Shown here: positions 54,631 through 64,000 of the stretch, one piece after another
Numbering within the stretch: the stretch's first letter is position 1
How the letters are laid out: every line of letters begins with the position of its first letter
Assembly: GCA_947450325.1 (NCBI GenBank)
Contig: CANFUT010000018.1
Span: 1 to 64,000, forward strand
Direction of reading: 5' to 3'
From: Flavobacteriia bacterium
Lineage (GTDB): Bacteria; Bacteroidota; Bacteroidia; Flavobacteriales_D; Crocinitomicaceae
Length of the DNA stretch: 64,000 bases
Notes under the pieces: generated by a model
The model's database searches: none
What the model saw: only the letters and a program-made list of their open reading frames with translations
What the model was told of the DNA's origin: nothing
Translations under genes and position numbers: made by a program

Positions 54631-56055
54631 TTAATGATTGTTATTATTTTCTGATTCACTGTGATCATCATGTCCATGATGAGTGTCTGGTGCATTTTTG
54701 TATGACTCACCAGAAGATTTCAAAATTGTTTTCAATTCAGCGATTGGTAAAACCGGGAAGAAACGAGCAAACAATAAGAAGAACACAAAGAATAAACCAA
54801 TTGTACCAACGTACACACCTAAATCAATATGACTTGGATAATGCATACTCCATGAAGATGGTAAATAATCTCTATGTATTGAAGTTACAATAATTACATA
54901 ACGCTCGAACCACATCCCAATATTTACAACAATTGAAATAATAAATGTGAAAATCAAACTTCTTCTCAATGGTCTAATCCACATCAACTGAGGAGAAATT
55001 ACGTTACAAGTCATCATTGACCAATAAGCCCACCAATATGGTCCAGTTGCACGATTGATGAAAGCGTAAGCTTCATATTCAACACCAGAATACCATGAAA
55101 TGAATAACTCAGTGATATATGCAGTTCCAACAATTGAACCTGTAACCATAATTACGATATTCATGTATTCAACATGACGTGTATGAATATAAGCTTCTAA
55201 TTTCATCGCTTTTCTCATTACCAACATCAATGTTTGCACCATCGCAAATCCAGAGAATACAGCACCTGCTACGAAATATGGAGGGAAAATTGTTGTGTGC
55301 CACCCTGGAATAACTGAGGTAGCAAAGTCAAATGATACAATTGAGTGAACCGAGAATACAAGTGGAGTAGCAACACCAGCTAAAACCAAAGAAACCAATT
55401 CAAAACGATTCCATTGTTTAGCTCTTCCTGACCAACCAAAAGATAAGATAGAATACATTCTCTTTGGGATAGGTCTTTTTACTCTGTCGCGCAATGTTGC
55501 AAAATCAGGAATCAAACCAATGTACCAAAAAACTACAGATACAGAAAGGTAAGTTGAGATTGCGAAAACGTCCCATAGAAGTGGAGAGTTAAAATTTACC
55601 CACAAAGAACCAAATTGATTTGGTAAAGGAAGTACCCAATAAGCTAACCATAATCTTCCCATGTGAATCAATGGAAACAATCCAGCCATAAATACGGCAA
55701 AAATTGTCATTGCTTCAGCGGAACGGTTAATTGCCATTCTCCATTTTTGTCTGAACAATAACAATACTGCTGAGATCAATGTACCAGCGTGACCAATACC
55801 TACCCACCAAACGAAATTGGTAATATCCCAAGCCCATCCAATGGTTTTATTCAATCCCCAAGTTCCAATTCCTGTACCTAAAAGATACATTATACATCCT
55901 ACACCGTACAACCCGATAATCAGGGCAATAGCGAAGAGTATATACCACATACGTGGTGCTTTGTCTTCAATTGGTTTACAAACGTCCTGAGTAATATCAT
56001 GGTACGTTTTATGACCTAAAATCAGAGGTTCTCTTATTGCTGCTTCCTTATGCAT
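54631..56055 (-). CDS. actC: Alternative complex III subunit ActC (NrfD-like)
   Basis: A 474-residue quinol-oxidising membrane subunit of the NrfD/PsrC family, with about ten helices. The segments WVGIGHAGTLISAVLLLFRQKWR and YDxxVSFDFATSVIPGWHTTIFPPYFVAGA (split here) hold the histidine and aspartate expected around the quinol site and proton path. The C-terminus is His/Asp-rich (DTHHGHDDHSESENNN). Gap to actB is 20 bp. Confidence 0.93.
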   Translation of the reverse strand: MHKEAAIREPLILGHKTYHDITQDVCKPIEDKAPRMWYILFAIALIIGLYGVGCIMYLLGTGIGTWGLNKTIGWAWDITNFVWWVGIGHAGTLISAVLLLFRQKWRMAINRSAEAMTIFAVFMAGLFPLIHMGRLWLAYWVLPLPNQFGSLWVNFNSPLLWDVFAISTYLSVSVVFWYIGLIPDFATLRDRVKRPIPKRMYSILSFGWSGRAKQWNRFELVSLVLAGVATPLVFSVHSIVSFDFATSVIPGWHTTIFPPYFVAGAVFSGFAMVQTLMLVMRKAMKLEAYIHTRHVEYMNIVIMVTGSIVGTAYITELFISWYSGVEYEAYAFINRATGPYWWAYWSMMTCNVISPQLMWIRPLRRSLIFTFIISIVVNIGMWFERYVIIVTSIHRDYLPSSWSMHYPSHIDLGVYVGTIGLFFVFFLLFARFFPVLPIAELKTILKSSGESYKNAPDTHHGHDDHSESENNNNH

Positions 56056-56075
56056 TACAATCTAATTTATTGCGA

Positions 56076-59000
56076 TTAATGATGTGCCTTTTTCCCGTGA
56101 CCTTCACCCGAATGAGCTACTTCTTTCTTTTCAATTTGAATTGATTCAAGAACAGCGTTTTTCTCATTACGAACTTTAGTTTTATACCAAACATTTGGTT
56201 TCATACCAACTTCTTCTAAAACTTGGTAAGAACGCGTTTCTTCTGAACTTTTACGAACCATTGATTTAATGTCATTCCAATCTCCAACAACAATTGCGTG
56301 AGTTGGACAAACATCTGCACAAGCAGTTGTAACATCTCCATCCATAACTGGTCTTGATTCTTTTTTAGCAACCAATTTTCCAGCTTGAATTTTTTGTACA
56401 CAGAAAGAACATTTCTCCATAACACCTCTAGTACGAACTGTAACATCTGGATTCAATACCATACGTCCTAAATCGTCTTGAGCAGGATTTACTTGCGTAA
56501 ATTTCTTGTAAGATGGATAGTTGAACCAATTAAAACGACGTACTTTATATGGACAGTTATTTGCACAGTAACGAGTACCGATACATCTGTTGTAAGTCAT
56601 TTGATTCAATCCTTCGTTACTATGTGTAGTTGCAGCCACTGGACAAACTGTTTCACATGAAGCGTGATTACAGTGTTGACACATCATTGGCATGTGAATC
56701 ACTTTTGGATTCTCAACTGGATGTTCCGCATCATCAAAACTGAAAGTCTCAGCATCAATTCTAGAACCAATCGTAGCCTCTTGATCTGAAGAATAGTAAC
56801 GATCAATACGCAACCAAGCCATTTCACGTCCTCTTCTAACTTCATCTTTACCTACAACTGGAACATTGTTCTCTGATTGACAAGCAATCAAACAAGAACC
56901 ACAACCGATACAAGAAGACAAATCGATTGTCATTCCCCAACGGTGTCCAATTTTTTCAACTGGATGTGCATCCCAAAGGTCAAATTTACTGACTGGCTCA
57001 GGTCCATGATGTGTCTCAATCATGTGAGCTGGATTGTAAGCTTCTTTTCCTCTATTTTTGTAAATATCTAAGGTAGTTTCTCTAACAATTGAGTGACGAC
57101 CCATCACAGTGTGATGAATTTGTGTAGCTGCAATTGGATATAATTCTGTTCCTTCTTTTTCAACAGAACCAGAAAGATCATAAGATAAAGTTCCGTTATC
57201 AAAGTCAACTAAACGGAAGGCGTTTTTACCAATTGGTAATCTATTCCCTTTTTCGTCTGTTGCAAATCCACCATATTCTTTTGTTTGAAATGCAGAATTT
57301 CCAATATTTTCATTGTTTGCTCCTCTTCCGTATCCAAGTGCGATACCAACAGTGTCTAATGCTTGACCTGGAGAAGGATAAACTGGCAATACCATTTCAA
57401 CATTACCAACCTTAACTTTCGCTAAATTTAAACCATGTTCTTGATCAAAAGTAGTGGCATATTTACCTTCCATTTGTGTTGGGTTCATGGTAATATAATT
57501 GTCCCAAGTTACTTTTGAAATAGGATCTGCCATCTCTTGCAACCATGGATTGTTTGCTTGAATACCAGTTCCAATAGCTGATTTTTGATATAAAGAAATC
57601 TCTACTCCCTTACCAGTTGGTAACTGACTTGCTAAGCCAGACATTGAAGCCTCATTAAAAGGAATAGCAGTTGGAAGAATAGCTACAGTTTCTGCACAAC
57701 TATCGTGAATTGCCTTGTTCCAATATGTATGAAAATCAACGTATTTTGTTTGCATTGGGAAACCATATAATTCCCAATTAGATTTCATTAAATCATAAAC
57801 TGCTTTAGATTCTTTTCCTCCTCTTGATTTTGTATCTGTTGCATCAGCCCAAATAATCAAAGATTCTTGAACTTGCGCTGTATTATGCAAAGGACGAATT
57901 GTTGGTTGAGCAATTGCATAATGATTCATTTTTGGATTAAAATCATTCCAAGATTCCAATGAATGGTGATCAGGTGCAACAAATTTACAAAGGCTTGCAG
58001 TTTCATCAGCATAAGATGCAGTTGAAACCGTTAAACTGATATTTTTCAGACCTTTTGCAAAAGCTTCGCCATTTGCTAATGTATAAACTGGATTTACACC
58101 CAAGAAAATCACAGCATCTGGACCTTTACCAGCAATTACATTATTAACAAACATGTTCATTTTATCATCTTGCGATGCAAACATGTTTATTGGATTATTT
58201 AAATTAATAGTGTGCGTGTAAGCTCCTAATACACTGTTCAATTTATTTACTAAAATCTGAACAGCTTTGTTATTAGAAGATGCTACAACCAATGATTCAC
58301 CTTTAGACTTTTGCAATGAAGCAAAGGCTTCATTCGCAATTGCAGTAGTTGCTTTATCCAGGGATGAAGTGATTCCAGTATTTACACCAAACTTCCCAAG
58401 TAAGAAGGCCAAAACGCTTGCTTGCTGTGAAGGTTTAATCATTGCTCTGTAATCAGCATTAGAGCCAGTTACAGATAAATTTGATTCAAATTGAAAATGT
58501 TTTGACATCCAGTCGTTATCTGGATTTCTTCTTGAACCATATTGAACTTGATATTCATTCGAAACCAACCAAGAACCTAAGAAGTCTGCACCAATTGAAA
58601 CAATTGTTTTTGCTTTAGAGAAATCGTAATCAGGAATGATTGGTAAACCAAAAGTCAGTTCATTAGCTTTTCTGATACCAGCATAAGACACTGCATCATA
58701 TTGAATATGCTCAAAGTTTGTTGCTTCTGCAACTCCTCCATTTACTCTTGCTTTCAATGCTTCGATGGCAGTTTGAGTAACTGGAGAAATAATTGTATTA
58801 GAAAGCAATACTACTTTCCCTTTTTTAGCAATTATTTGAGCCAACTGATTTTTAATCGGCTTATCAATACTCTCTTTCCAATCAGCTTTTTCAACACCTG
58901 AAACAGTTGGATTTTGCAAACGAGCAGAATCATAAAGAGGTAAAACTGAACCAACGATTTGAGGGTTTACACTTCCTTTGGTAAAACCATAATCTCTATT

Positions 59001-59363
59001 TCCTTTAATGAAAATAGGTCGACCTTCTCTTGTTTTCACTAAAATGCTAGCGTAAGATACACCGTCATAATAAGTTGATGCGTACCAAGTTGGCATACCT
59101 GGAGTTACATTTTCAGGTTTGATAACGTAAGGAATGGCTTTAGTAACAGGCGCTTCACAAGCCGCAACAGTAGCTGCCGCAACACTGAAGCCTAAAAATT
59201 TCAAGAAATCTCTACGAGCTGTAGAAGTTTCTTTTAAATTTTCATCTGCCAAAAATTCATCCACTGACATTGACTGAGGAAATTCCTGATCTCTGCTTTG
59301 AAGAAACTCAGGTGTTTCGTTCAATTCCTCGATTCCTTTCCAATATTTTCTTGTCGTTCCCAT
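56076..59363 (-). CDS. actB: Alternative complex III subunit ActB (Fe-S, molybdopterin-like)
   Basis: A 1095-residue periplasmic subunit. After a leader with twin arginines in RRDFLKFLGFS (about residue 49) and a Cys at VAACEAP comes a large domain (about 75-780) shaped like a molybdopterin oxidoreductase but without cofactor in characterised ACIII, then a ferredoxin-like domain (about 830-1060) with the Cys clusters CIGCGSCLIAC, CQHCNHASCETVC, CIGTRYCANNC and CADVCP, in line with three [4Fe-4S] and one [3Fe-4S] cluster. These relay electrons from quinol to ActA. Second gene of the operon. Confidence 0.94.
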   Translation of the reverse strand: MGTTRKYWKGIEELNETPEFLQSRDQEFPQSMSVDEFLADENLKETSTARRDFLKFLGFSVAAATVAACEAPVTKAIPYVIKPENVTPGMPTWYASTYYDGVSYASILVKTREGRPIFIKGNRDYGFTKGSVNPQIVGSVLPLYDSARLQNPTVSGVEKADWKESIDKPIKNQLAQIIAKKGKVVLLSNTIISPVTQTAIEALKARVNGGVAEATNFEHIQYDAVSYAGIRKANELTFGLPIIPDYDFSKAKTIVSIGADFLGSWLVSNEYQVQYGSRRNPDNDWMSKHFQFESNLSVTGSNADYRAMIKPSQQASVLAFLLGKFGVNTGITSSLDKATTAIANEAFASLQKSKGESLVVASSNNKAVQILVNKLNSVLGAYTHTINLNNPINMFASQDDKMNMFVNNVIAGKGPDAVIFLGVNPVYTLANGEAFAKGLKNISLTVSTASYADETASLCKFVAPDHHSLESWNDFNPKMNHYAIAQPTIRPLHNTAQVQESLIIWADATDTKSRGGKESKAVYDLMKSNWELYGFPMQTKYVDFHTYWNKAIHDSCAETVAILPTAIPFNEASMSGLASQLPTGKGVEISLYQKSAIGTGIQANNPWLQEMADPISKVTWDNYITMNPTQMEGKYATTFDQEHGLNLAKVKVGNVEMVLPVYPSPGQALDTVGIALGYGRGANNENIGNSAFQTKEYGGFATDEKGNRLPIGKNAFRLVDFDNGTLSYDLSGSVEKEGTELYPIAATQIHHTVMGRHSIVRETTLDIYKNRGKEAYNPAHMIETHHGPEPVSKFDLWDAHPVEKIGHRWGMTIDLSSCIGCGSCLIACQSENNVPVVGKDEVRRGREMAWLRIDRYYSSDQEATIGSRIDAETFSFDDAEHPVENPKVIHMPMMCQHCNHASCETVCPVAATTHSNEGLNQMTYNRCIGTRYCANNCPYKVRRFNWFNYPSYKKFTQVNPAQDDLGRMVLNPDVTVRTRGVMEKCSFCVQKIQAGKLVAKKESRPVMDGDVTTACADVCPTHAIVVGDWNDIKSMVRKSSEETRSYQVLEEVGMKPNVWYKTKVRNEKNAVLESIQIEKKEVAHSGEGHGKKAHH

Positions 59364-59393
59364 ATGATTATTTCGACTACTTCTATTTGTAAA

Positions 59394-60743
59394 TTAATAG
59401 TGGCATTTTGCACATTCCCAACCACCAAGTTCTTTAACGGTTACTTTTCCGTCTTCCAAGTATTTGTTGTATAACGATTTATCATTATTCAATAATCTTC
59501 TATGGATTTCATCATAGTAACCATCTTTTTTACCGTCCAGAGGTCCTTCAGCAATACCTTTCTCTTGGTGACATTCGATACACCAACCCATAGTAAGTGT
59601 TGGTTTTGTCAAAGGAATGTTACCTTCAACTTTGTTCAATTCTTCAATCGGAACAACTCTTGCAGTTTCCAATTGCTTAGTCATATCACCATGACATTGC
59701 TTACAATCAACACCTCCTACAACAACGTGTTGAGAGTGATTGAAATAAACGTGATCAGGTAAAACGTGAACTTTGTTCCAAACAATTGGAGTTGATTTAC
59801 CTGTATATTCATTTCCATCCCAACCTGCAGCAGCATACAATGCTTTAATTTTTGCTTGTTGAGCAGCATCTCTACCATTGATTTGTTTGTGACAATTCAT
59901 ACAAACATTCACAGTTGGAATTCCTGCAGATTTAGATTTTGTTACCGAGTTGTGACAGTATTTACAATCAATACCATTTACACCAGCATGAACTGTGTGT
60001 GGAAAGTTAATTGGCTGTGATGGCTGATAAGCTTCAACAACACCGATTGTCCCCAAACCTTGAATACCTGTTACTATTAATAGAATAACCAATATCAGTG
60101 ACATGATTCCTACATAAGTCTTGTTTTTCCAAGCCCAAGTTCTGAACTCTTCAGCATAACTTGCATCTTCTTTACTGTCTATTCCATCTCTTTCATTGAT
60201 TGCAGCTTTCAATTGACGACGAACGCCTCCAACTGCTAAAATGATTGTTACGAAAACAACAGCTAATAAAATCCAAATCATAGACGAACCTGATTGCTCA
60301 GTCGCTGCATTTGGATCCATACTTCCATCAGTTGGTCCACCTGGCGTAGTAACTGCAGTTGCAGGATCTGGCTGAGCATCTACATAATCAAAAATTGAAA
60401 TGATTTGCTCCTTTGTTAAATCTGGAAACAAGTTCATTGCTGCAGATTTCACTTTAGAAACGCCCTCAGCATAAGGATCTGAAGCAGCAGCAGATTGCCA
60501 ATTGTTCACCCATTTGATGATTGAACCTTCTTTGGCACCTCCATCAGCCCATTTTTTTCGAACTTCGAATAACTTTGGACCAGTACCATCTTTGTGTGGT
60601 TGGTGACATGTTGAGCATTTTGACTTGAAAAGACCCTCACCTTGCGCTTGCGCGTCGAACGTTCCGGCAAATAGCAAGAATGCTATTGCTCCAAAACACC
60701 ATTTGTTAAAGCTTCTAAACATCTGATTTATAAATATCTTCAT
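59394..60743 (-). CDS. actA: Alternative complex III subunit ActA, hexaheme cytochrome c
   Basis: A 449-residue multiheme subunit. A signal peptide (cut near DAQAQ) is followed by a class-I-like monoheme domain (CSTCH near residue 43), a transmembrane helix at about 155-175 and a second one at about 215-235, and a C-terminal domain with five more CxxCH motifs (CKYCH, CMNCH, CKQCH, CIECH, CAKCH). Six c-type hemes in all. It accepts electrons from ActB and passes them to ActE or the oxidase. First gene of the operon, with a TAAATTTG box 48 bp upstream. Confidence 0.93.
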   Translation of the reverse strand: MKIFINQMFRSFNKWCFGAIAFLLFAGTFDAQAQGEGLFKSKCSTCHQPHKDGTGPKLFEVRKKWADGGAKEGSIIKWVNNWQSAAASDPYAEGVSKVKSAAMNLFPDLTKEQIISIFDYVDAQPDPATAVTTPGGPTDGSMDPNAATEQSGSSMIWILLAVVFVTIILAVGGVRRQLKAAINERDGIDSKEDASYAEEFRTWAWKNKTYVGIMSLILVILLIVTGIQGLGTIGVVEAYQPSQPINFPHTVHAGVNGIDCKYCHNSVTKSKSAGIPTVNVCMNCHKQINGRDAAQQAKIKALYAAAGWDGNEYTGKSTPIVWNKVHVLPDHVYFNHSQHVVVGGVDCKQCHGDMTKQLETARVVPIEELNKVEGNIPLTKPTLTMGWCIECHQEKGIAEGPLDGKKDGYYDEIHRRLLNNDKSLYNKYLEDGKVTVKELGGWECAKCHY

Positions 60744-60790
60744 TTAAAAAATTGTTTGTCGAGTGGAAAATTAACACCTATTGACGAGGG

Positions 60791-60798
60791 CAAATTTA
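60791..60798 (-). promoter_or_regulatory. -7 box of the act-cta respiratory operon
   Basis: The minus strand reads TAAATTTG, a perfect match, 47 bp before the actA ATG. Confidence 0.5.
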
Positions 60799-61001
60799 GA
60801 ATAATAGCTATATTTAATGACAGTTTTATGACAAAAATAAAGGGTATTTTTTTAATTTAAATTGATTCTAAATAAGCGCGCCTTTTTTTTTCATTTTAAC
60901 ACTCTTTAAATCTTGCAATTTGGGGATTATTTTACGCAAAATAGCTTACTGATCTTTAGTGCAAAACTCTACCAACATGGGTTCGATAATTCAAAAAAAT
61001 G

Positions 61002-61009
61002 TACATTTG
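61002..61009 (+). promoter_or_regulatory. -7 box of the SPOR protein gene
   Basis: Perfect TACATTTG, 17 bp before the ATG at 61027 and inside a longer open frame, which argues for 61027 as the start. Confidence 0.5.
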
Positions 61010-61026
61010 TCCTAATTAAAATTTAT

Positions 61027-61425
61027 ATGAAAAAAATAGTTGTATTGCTCGTTGTTTTTTGTGCACAAAATAGTTTTGGTCAACAAGGAAATGTTGAGAT
61101 TAAGAAAGACCCAAGAATTGATGGTTTAATTAAACAGGAAGGGACTATTATCCCTCCTGCAACCTCTCCTCAAATTACTGGATACAGAATTCAATTATTT
61201 TTTGATATAAATAAGGATGCGGTAAACGAAGCAAGATCAAAATTTATAAGCATGTATCCAAAAATTGACACTTATGTAACTTTTACAGCACCTAATTTTT
61301 TCTTGAAAGTTGGTGATTTTAGAACTCAAATGGAAGCGGAGAAAATCAAAACAAATATCGATGATCAATTTCCAACTAGCAATATCATCAAAGAAAAAAT
61401 AAATCTTCCTCGCATAGATCAATAA
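61027..61425 (+). CDS. SPOR-domain periplasmic protein
   Basis: A 132-residue protein with a signal peptide (MKKIVVLLVVFCAQNSFGQ) and a SPOR fold at about 55-130: strand GYRIQLFFDINKDAVNEARS, then VTFTAPNFFLKVGDFRTQMEAEK, which is the conserved F-x-L-x-x-G-x-F/x-x-A core. SPOR domains bind denuded peptidoglycan at division sites. I chose ATG 61027 because a promoter box lies in the longer frame from 60913. It stands alone, divergent to actA and convergent with the macroglobulin gene. Confidence 0.78.
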   Translation: MKKIVVLLVVFCAQNSFGQQGNVEIKKDPRIDGLIKQEGTIIPPATSPQITGYRIQLFFDINKDAVNEARSKFISMYPKIDTYVTFTAPNFFLKVGDFRTQMEAEKIKTNIDDQFPTSNIIKEKINLPRIDQ

Positions 61426-61439
61426 TATTGCCAGAAGAC

Positions 61440-64000
61440 CTATTTAACAACTATTTTAACTGAGTTTGTATTTGCTCTAAATGAAGGAGCATACAAACAT
61501 TCAACCTGAGCAAAACCAACTGACTGAACACCTGCTGATGTTACAAATAAATCGTAGCTCAAATTGTGCTTTCCTTTAGGCAAGTAGTCCATGAAAAATC
61601 CTGTGCTCGCATCTTGATTCACTTGGTAGAAAGTTAAATTTCCAACGGTTTTATTACTTGAAATTCGATCTATATTTTCTGTTCCAGCAGCGCGCAAATC
61701 TTTAAGATGCACAAATTCTAAATCTCGATCACAAACAACCTGCAGCCTTACTCTAATTTGATCTCCAACTTTCAAAATAGTATTAGGTGTAATTTTCACT
61801 TCTTGATTTGATTGAATTACATATAACTCTTTAGTTAACTGCAAACCTGATTCATTTTTGGCAATTTTGTCCATTTCATCAGAATAAACCAATGTCAAGG
61901 AGCCAAAAGCTGGATTATCTGACGTATTTGAAATTGTAATTTTTCCCAAAGTAGGATTTATTTCACTTTTATTCCAAGTCTCCTTATAATAGCCTATCGG
62001 TGCATTTGCATCGTCGATCGAAATTAATTGGTTTCCAACTTTGATATTCGTAGGAATTGCACCCAGAAAAGTTGGTTCAGAATTTACCAGCAATGCAAAA
62101 CATGCCATCGCTGTCGTTTTTGTAGATTCCCAATATTGTCCTTGTTTTTGATTCAACAACCAGAATTTCATTGGACCAACAACAGATTCATCCATTCCCA
62201 TATTCTGGAAAAAATCGATAAGTGCTACCTGTGTTTCAATGGCATTTTTATCCCAAGAATATGCATTTCTATTTTCGTTCCAATAGGTCCCTAAATTTGG
62301 CTTAGTAGTTGCACGATTTTTAATTGACATCAAAACATTTGACGAAAGTTTATCTTCGTTAATCAGCAAGAAATAATTACCGGCAATCGCTTGAATTTGC
62401 AGCGGAAATTTTGTCCATTGTTTTTTCAAACATTCAGTAAAATAGCTAGAAACTGCAGATTCTTCGACACCATAATAAGCTTGCAAATTCAGCCATTGAA
62501 CTTCTAAACTACCTAAACCTTCAAAATTTGCTTTTTGAACCTTTGTTAATGAATTAAACTTCGCCTCAACCAATTTATGAAGGAAATTGATAGTTTTCGT
62601 CATGTCAACGTATTCTGCACCTTCTAGATTAGCAGATTGGATCTTACCTATGCCCAATGCGATATGTTGGGTAATGTATTGATTTGACTTTCCTCCTTCA
62701 AACCAAGACCAACCACCATCTGAATTTTGCATAGACATCAACTTATTGAGCAAAATTTCATTCTGTTGAAATATGACATTTTCATCCAACAATTGAATTA
62801 TTCTTTGCCTTTGTTCAGTTTCATTTTTAGCGTCCAGAACCCAAGGAGTTTCAGCTAAAATAATCGATTTCAACTCTTCATTTTTCTCTAATTGAGATAG
62901 AAATAAATCAGGTGTATCAATATTTTGATTTTTTAAATACGTTCGAATTTGAGGATTGCGTTTGATGATTTCATGAGACAAAACGTTCGCCAAGAATTTA
63001 CTAAAAGTTTGTTCTGCACAGTCATAAGGATAATCACTCAAATATGGAATTGACATCACTACTGACCAAATTGGATTAGAATTGTATTCCAAAACTAATT
63101 TACTCGCTTTAAATGTTGGGGAATTTGCTTGCGTCAATTTGGTCAATTCGAAATTATAATTTCCTACTTTATCTAATGAAAGTGGCAAAGATTCAATTAC
63201 TTGCATTCTATTACTAAGGATTGGAATTACCTTTTCTTCACCATCGGAAAAAGTTGTTGAATTTGCTTTAATCCTATATGCTATCAAATCGATTCCATCG
63301 CTAGGAACCTTTAAATTCCACGAAACAGTCGTCATTCCTTTTGGATCAACGGCAACAGTTTGAGGTTGCAATATTCCCATTACTTCTTTCAAAACTTCAT
63401 TTGTCATCGGATTAAACCATTCCAATGTTACAGTTACATTCTGAACATTCTCAGTAAGATTAACCACATTTGCAACAAAAACAAATTCATCACCAGCTCT
63501 AAAAAATCTTGGTTCATTTGGATCTACCATCAAATCTTTTTGTGCGATAAAATTCTTGGTAAAATAACCAGTTTTCATTTCTTTATTGTGGGAAAAAGCT
63601 TGAAATTTCCATGCTGTTAGTGCATCTGGAAGTGTAAATTCAAGTTTATATTCTTTGTCATTGATAGTGGAAATCGAAGGGTAGAAAAACGCTGTTTCAG
63701 AAAAATTACTCCTTGTTTTATCTTGCTTTGCACCGCTTATGTCTCTCGGTACTTCCGTGGGAATGTCTTCACCACTTTTGTTTTCAATCGCGTCAGTTAC
63801 GACACTAATTGAATTTCCATTTACTGCTGTCGTAAACATATAAGTATTGATTGCACCCGTCTCAGCGTATCCAGATAGTGCACCGAAAGTTTGACCTTCC
63901 ATCAACTTTACTTCCGAAGTATTTTTATAAGAGTAGTAATCTTTGTAAAAATTCCAAGAACCATGAACCGCAAAATAAGCAGTTCCATTATTCGGATTTT
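61440..64000 (-). CDS. Alpha-2-macroglobulin family protein, 3' part (5' end outside window)
   Basis: The minus-strand frame is open to the window edge, so at least 853 residues of a larger protein (family members are often 1500-2000) are present. The sequence NxxYxSYKNT.. at the edge continues a MG-domain region; the thioester site CAEQ lies at 63009-63020 (YDCAEQTFSKF), followed by alpha-helical toroid repeats (QNSDGGWSWFEGG) and a C-terminal receptor-binding-like domain. Bacterial relatives trap proteases in the periplasm, often with PBP1c. An internal ATG at 63902 is not the true start. Neighbour upstream is unknown. Confidence 0.85.
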   Translation of the reverse strand, partial: NPNNGTAYFAVHGSWNFYKDYYSYKNTSEVKLMEGQTFGALSGYAETGAINTYMFTTAVNGNSISVVTDAIENKSGEDIPTEVPRDISGAKQDKTRSNFSETAFFYPSISTINDKEYKLEFTLPDALTAWKFQAFSHNKEMKTGYFTKNFIAQKDLMVDPNEPRFFRAGDEFVFVANVVNLTENVQNVTVTLEWFNPMTNEVLKEVMGILQPQTVAVDPKGMTTVSWNLKVPSDGIDLIAYRIKANSTTFSDGEEKVIPILSNRMQVIESLPLSLDKVGNYNFELTKLTQANSPTFKASKLVLEYNSNPIWSVVMSIPYLSDYPYDCAEQTFSKFLANVLSHEIIKRNPQIRTYLKNQNIDTPDLFLSQLEKNEELKSIILAETPWVLDAKNETEQRQRIIQLLDENVIFQQNEILLNKLMSMQNSDGGWSWFEGGKSNQYITQHIALGIGKIQSANLEGAEYVDMTKTINFLHKLVEAKFNSLTKVQKANFEGLGSLEVQWLNLQAYYGVEESAVSSYFTECLKKQWTKFPLQIQAIAGNYFLLINEDKLSSNVLMSIKNRATTKPNLGTYWNENRNAYSWDKNAIETQVALIDFFQNMGMDESVVGPMKFWLLNQKQGQYWESTKTTAMACFALLVNSEPTFLGAIPTNIKVGNQLISIDDANAPIGYYKETWNKSEINPTLGKITISNTSDNPAFGSLTLVYSDEMDKIAKNESGLQLTKELYVIQSNQEVKITPNTILKVGDQIRVRLQVVCDRDLEFVHLKDLRAAGTENIDRISSNKTVGNLTFYQVNQDASTGFFMDYLPKGKHNLSYDLFVTSAGVQSVGFAQVECLYAPSFRANTNSVKIVVK

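Noticed and set aside
60913-61026. N-terminal extension of the SPOR protein
   Set aside because: A perfect TACATTTG box lies in it and the signal peptide begins at 61027.

Overview
The window comes from a low-GC, free-living member of the Bacteroidota, most likely order Flavobacteriales and perhaps close to Fluviicola/Crocinitomicaceae (family guess is weak). The evidence is the gene set (alternative complex III fused in one operon to an aa3-type oxidase, proteins with type A and type B T9SS sorting domains, single-chain GlyRS, an atp cluster without atpD/atpC) and the promoter style: many genes are preceded by the Bacteroidota -7 box TAnnTTTG rather than by a sigma70 -10 box.

Region by region. 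1-1036: the tip of an IS21-like element cuts a large serine recombinase remnant whose frame runs into a tRNA(CAT) gene, i.e. the wreck of an integrated element. 1.1-16.2 kb: DEAD-box helicase, heme A synthase, an SDR-like protein, a long secreted PKD protein, an acyl-CoA dehydrogenase, a lipoprotein/TPR/RDD operon followed by an outer-membrane barrel and a leftover piece of a second RDD gene, a hydrolase, an Xaa-Pro aminopeptidase and a MerR regulator with a B12-photoreceptor signature. 16.4-25.2 kb: lipoprotein, Mrp plus NifU-like Fe-S proteins, glycosyltransferase-like membrane protein, EamA exporter, HMA lipoprotein, T9SS protein, hydrolase and ThiL. The last four are bracketed by two inverted copies of a noncoding repeat of about 190 bp. 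25.2-41.3 kb, mostly minus strand: deoxynucleoside kinase, GH3 enzyme, an unlisted-size 32-residue membrane protein, SerS, L21/L27, QueD-FolE-BI-1, SGNH hydrolase, a cyclophilin-FKBP fusion, GlyRS, MsrA, and an operon of polyprenyl synthase, lipoprotein and DnaG.

41.4-46.9 kb is the ATP synthase operon atpB-E-F-H-A-G, with an S23/Avd-like four-helix-bundle cassette inserted between atpA and atpG. 46.9-60.8 kb is QueG-RuvB and then the respiratory operon actABCDEF-ctaC-ctaD, which passes electrons from menaquinol through ACIII to the aa3 oxidase; heme A for that oxidase would come from CtaA at 2.3 kb and the proton gradient feeds the neighbouring ATP synthase. The window closes with a SPOR protein and the 3' part of an alpha-2-macroglobulin gene.

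Most of the window is ordinary core genome. The points that deserve attention are the heptad-bounded four-helix cassette in the atp operon, the period-7 arrays near two promoters, the inverted noncoding repeat pair, the 32-residue membrane protein with its own promoter, the RDD duplication scar, the CarH/LitR-like regulator and the DnaG that has lost three of four zinc ligands. I found no CRISPR array, rRNA, retron, DGR or complete phage.
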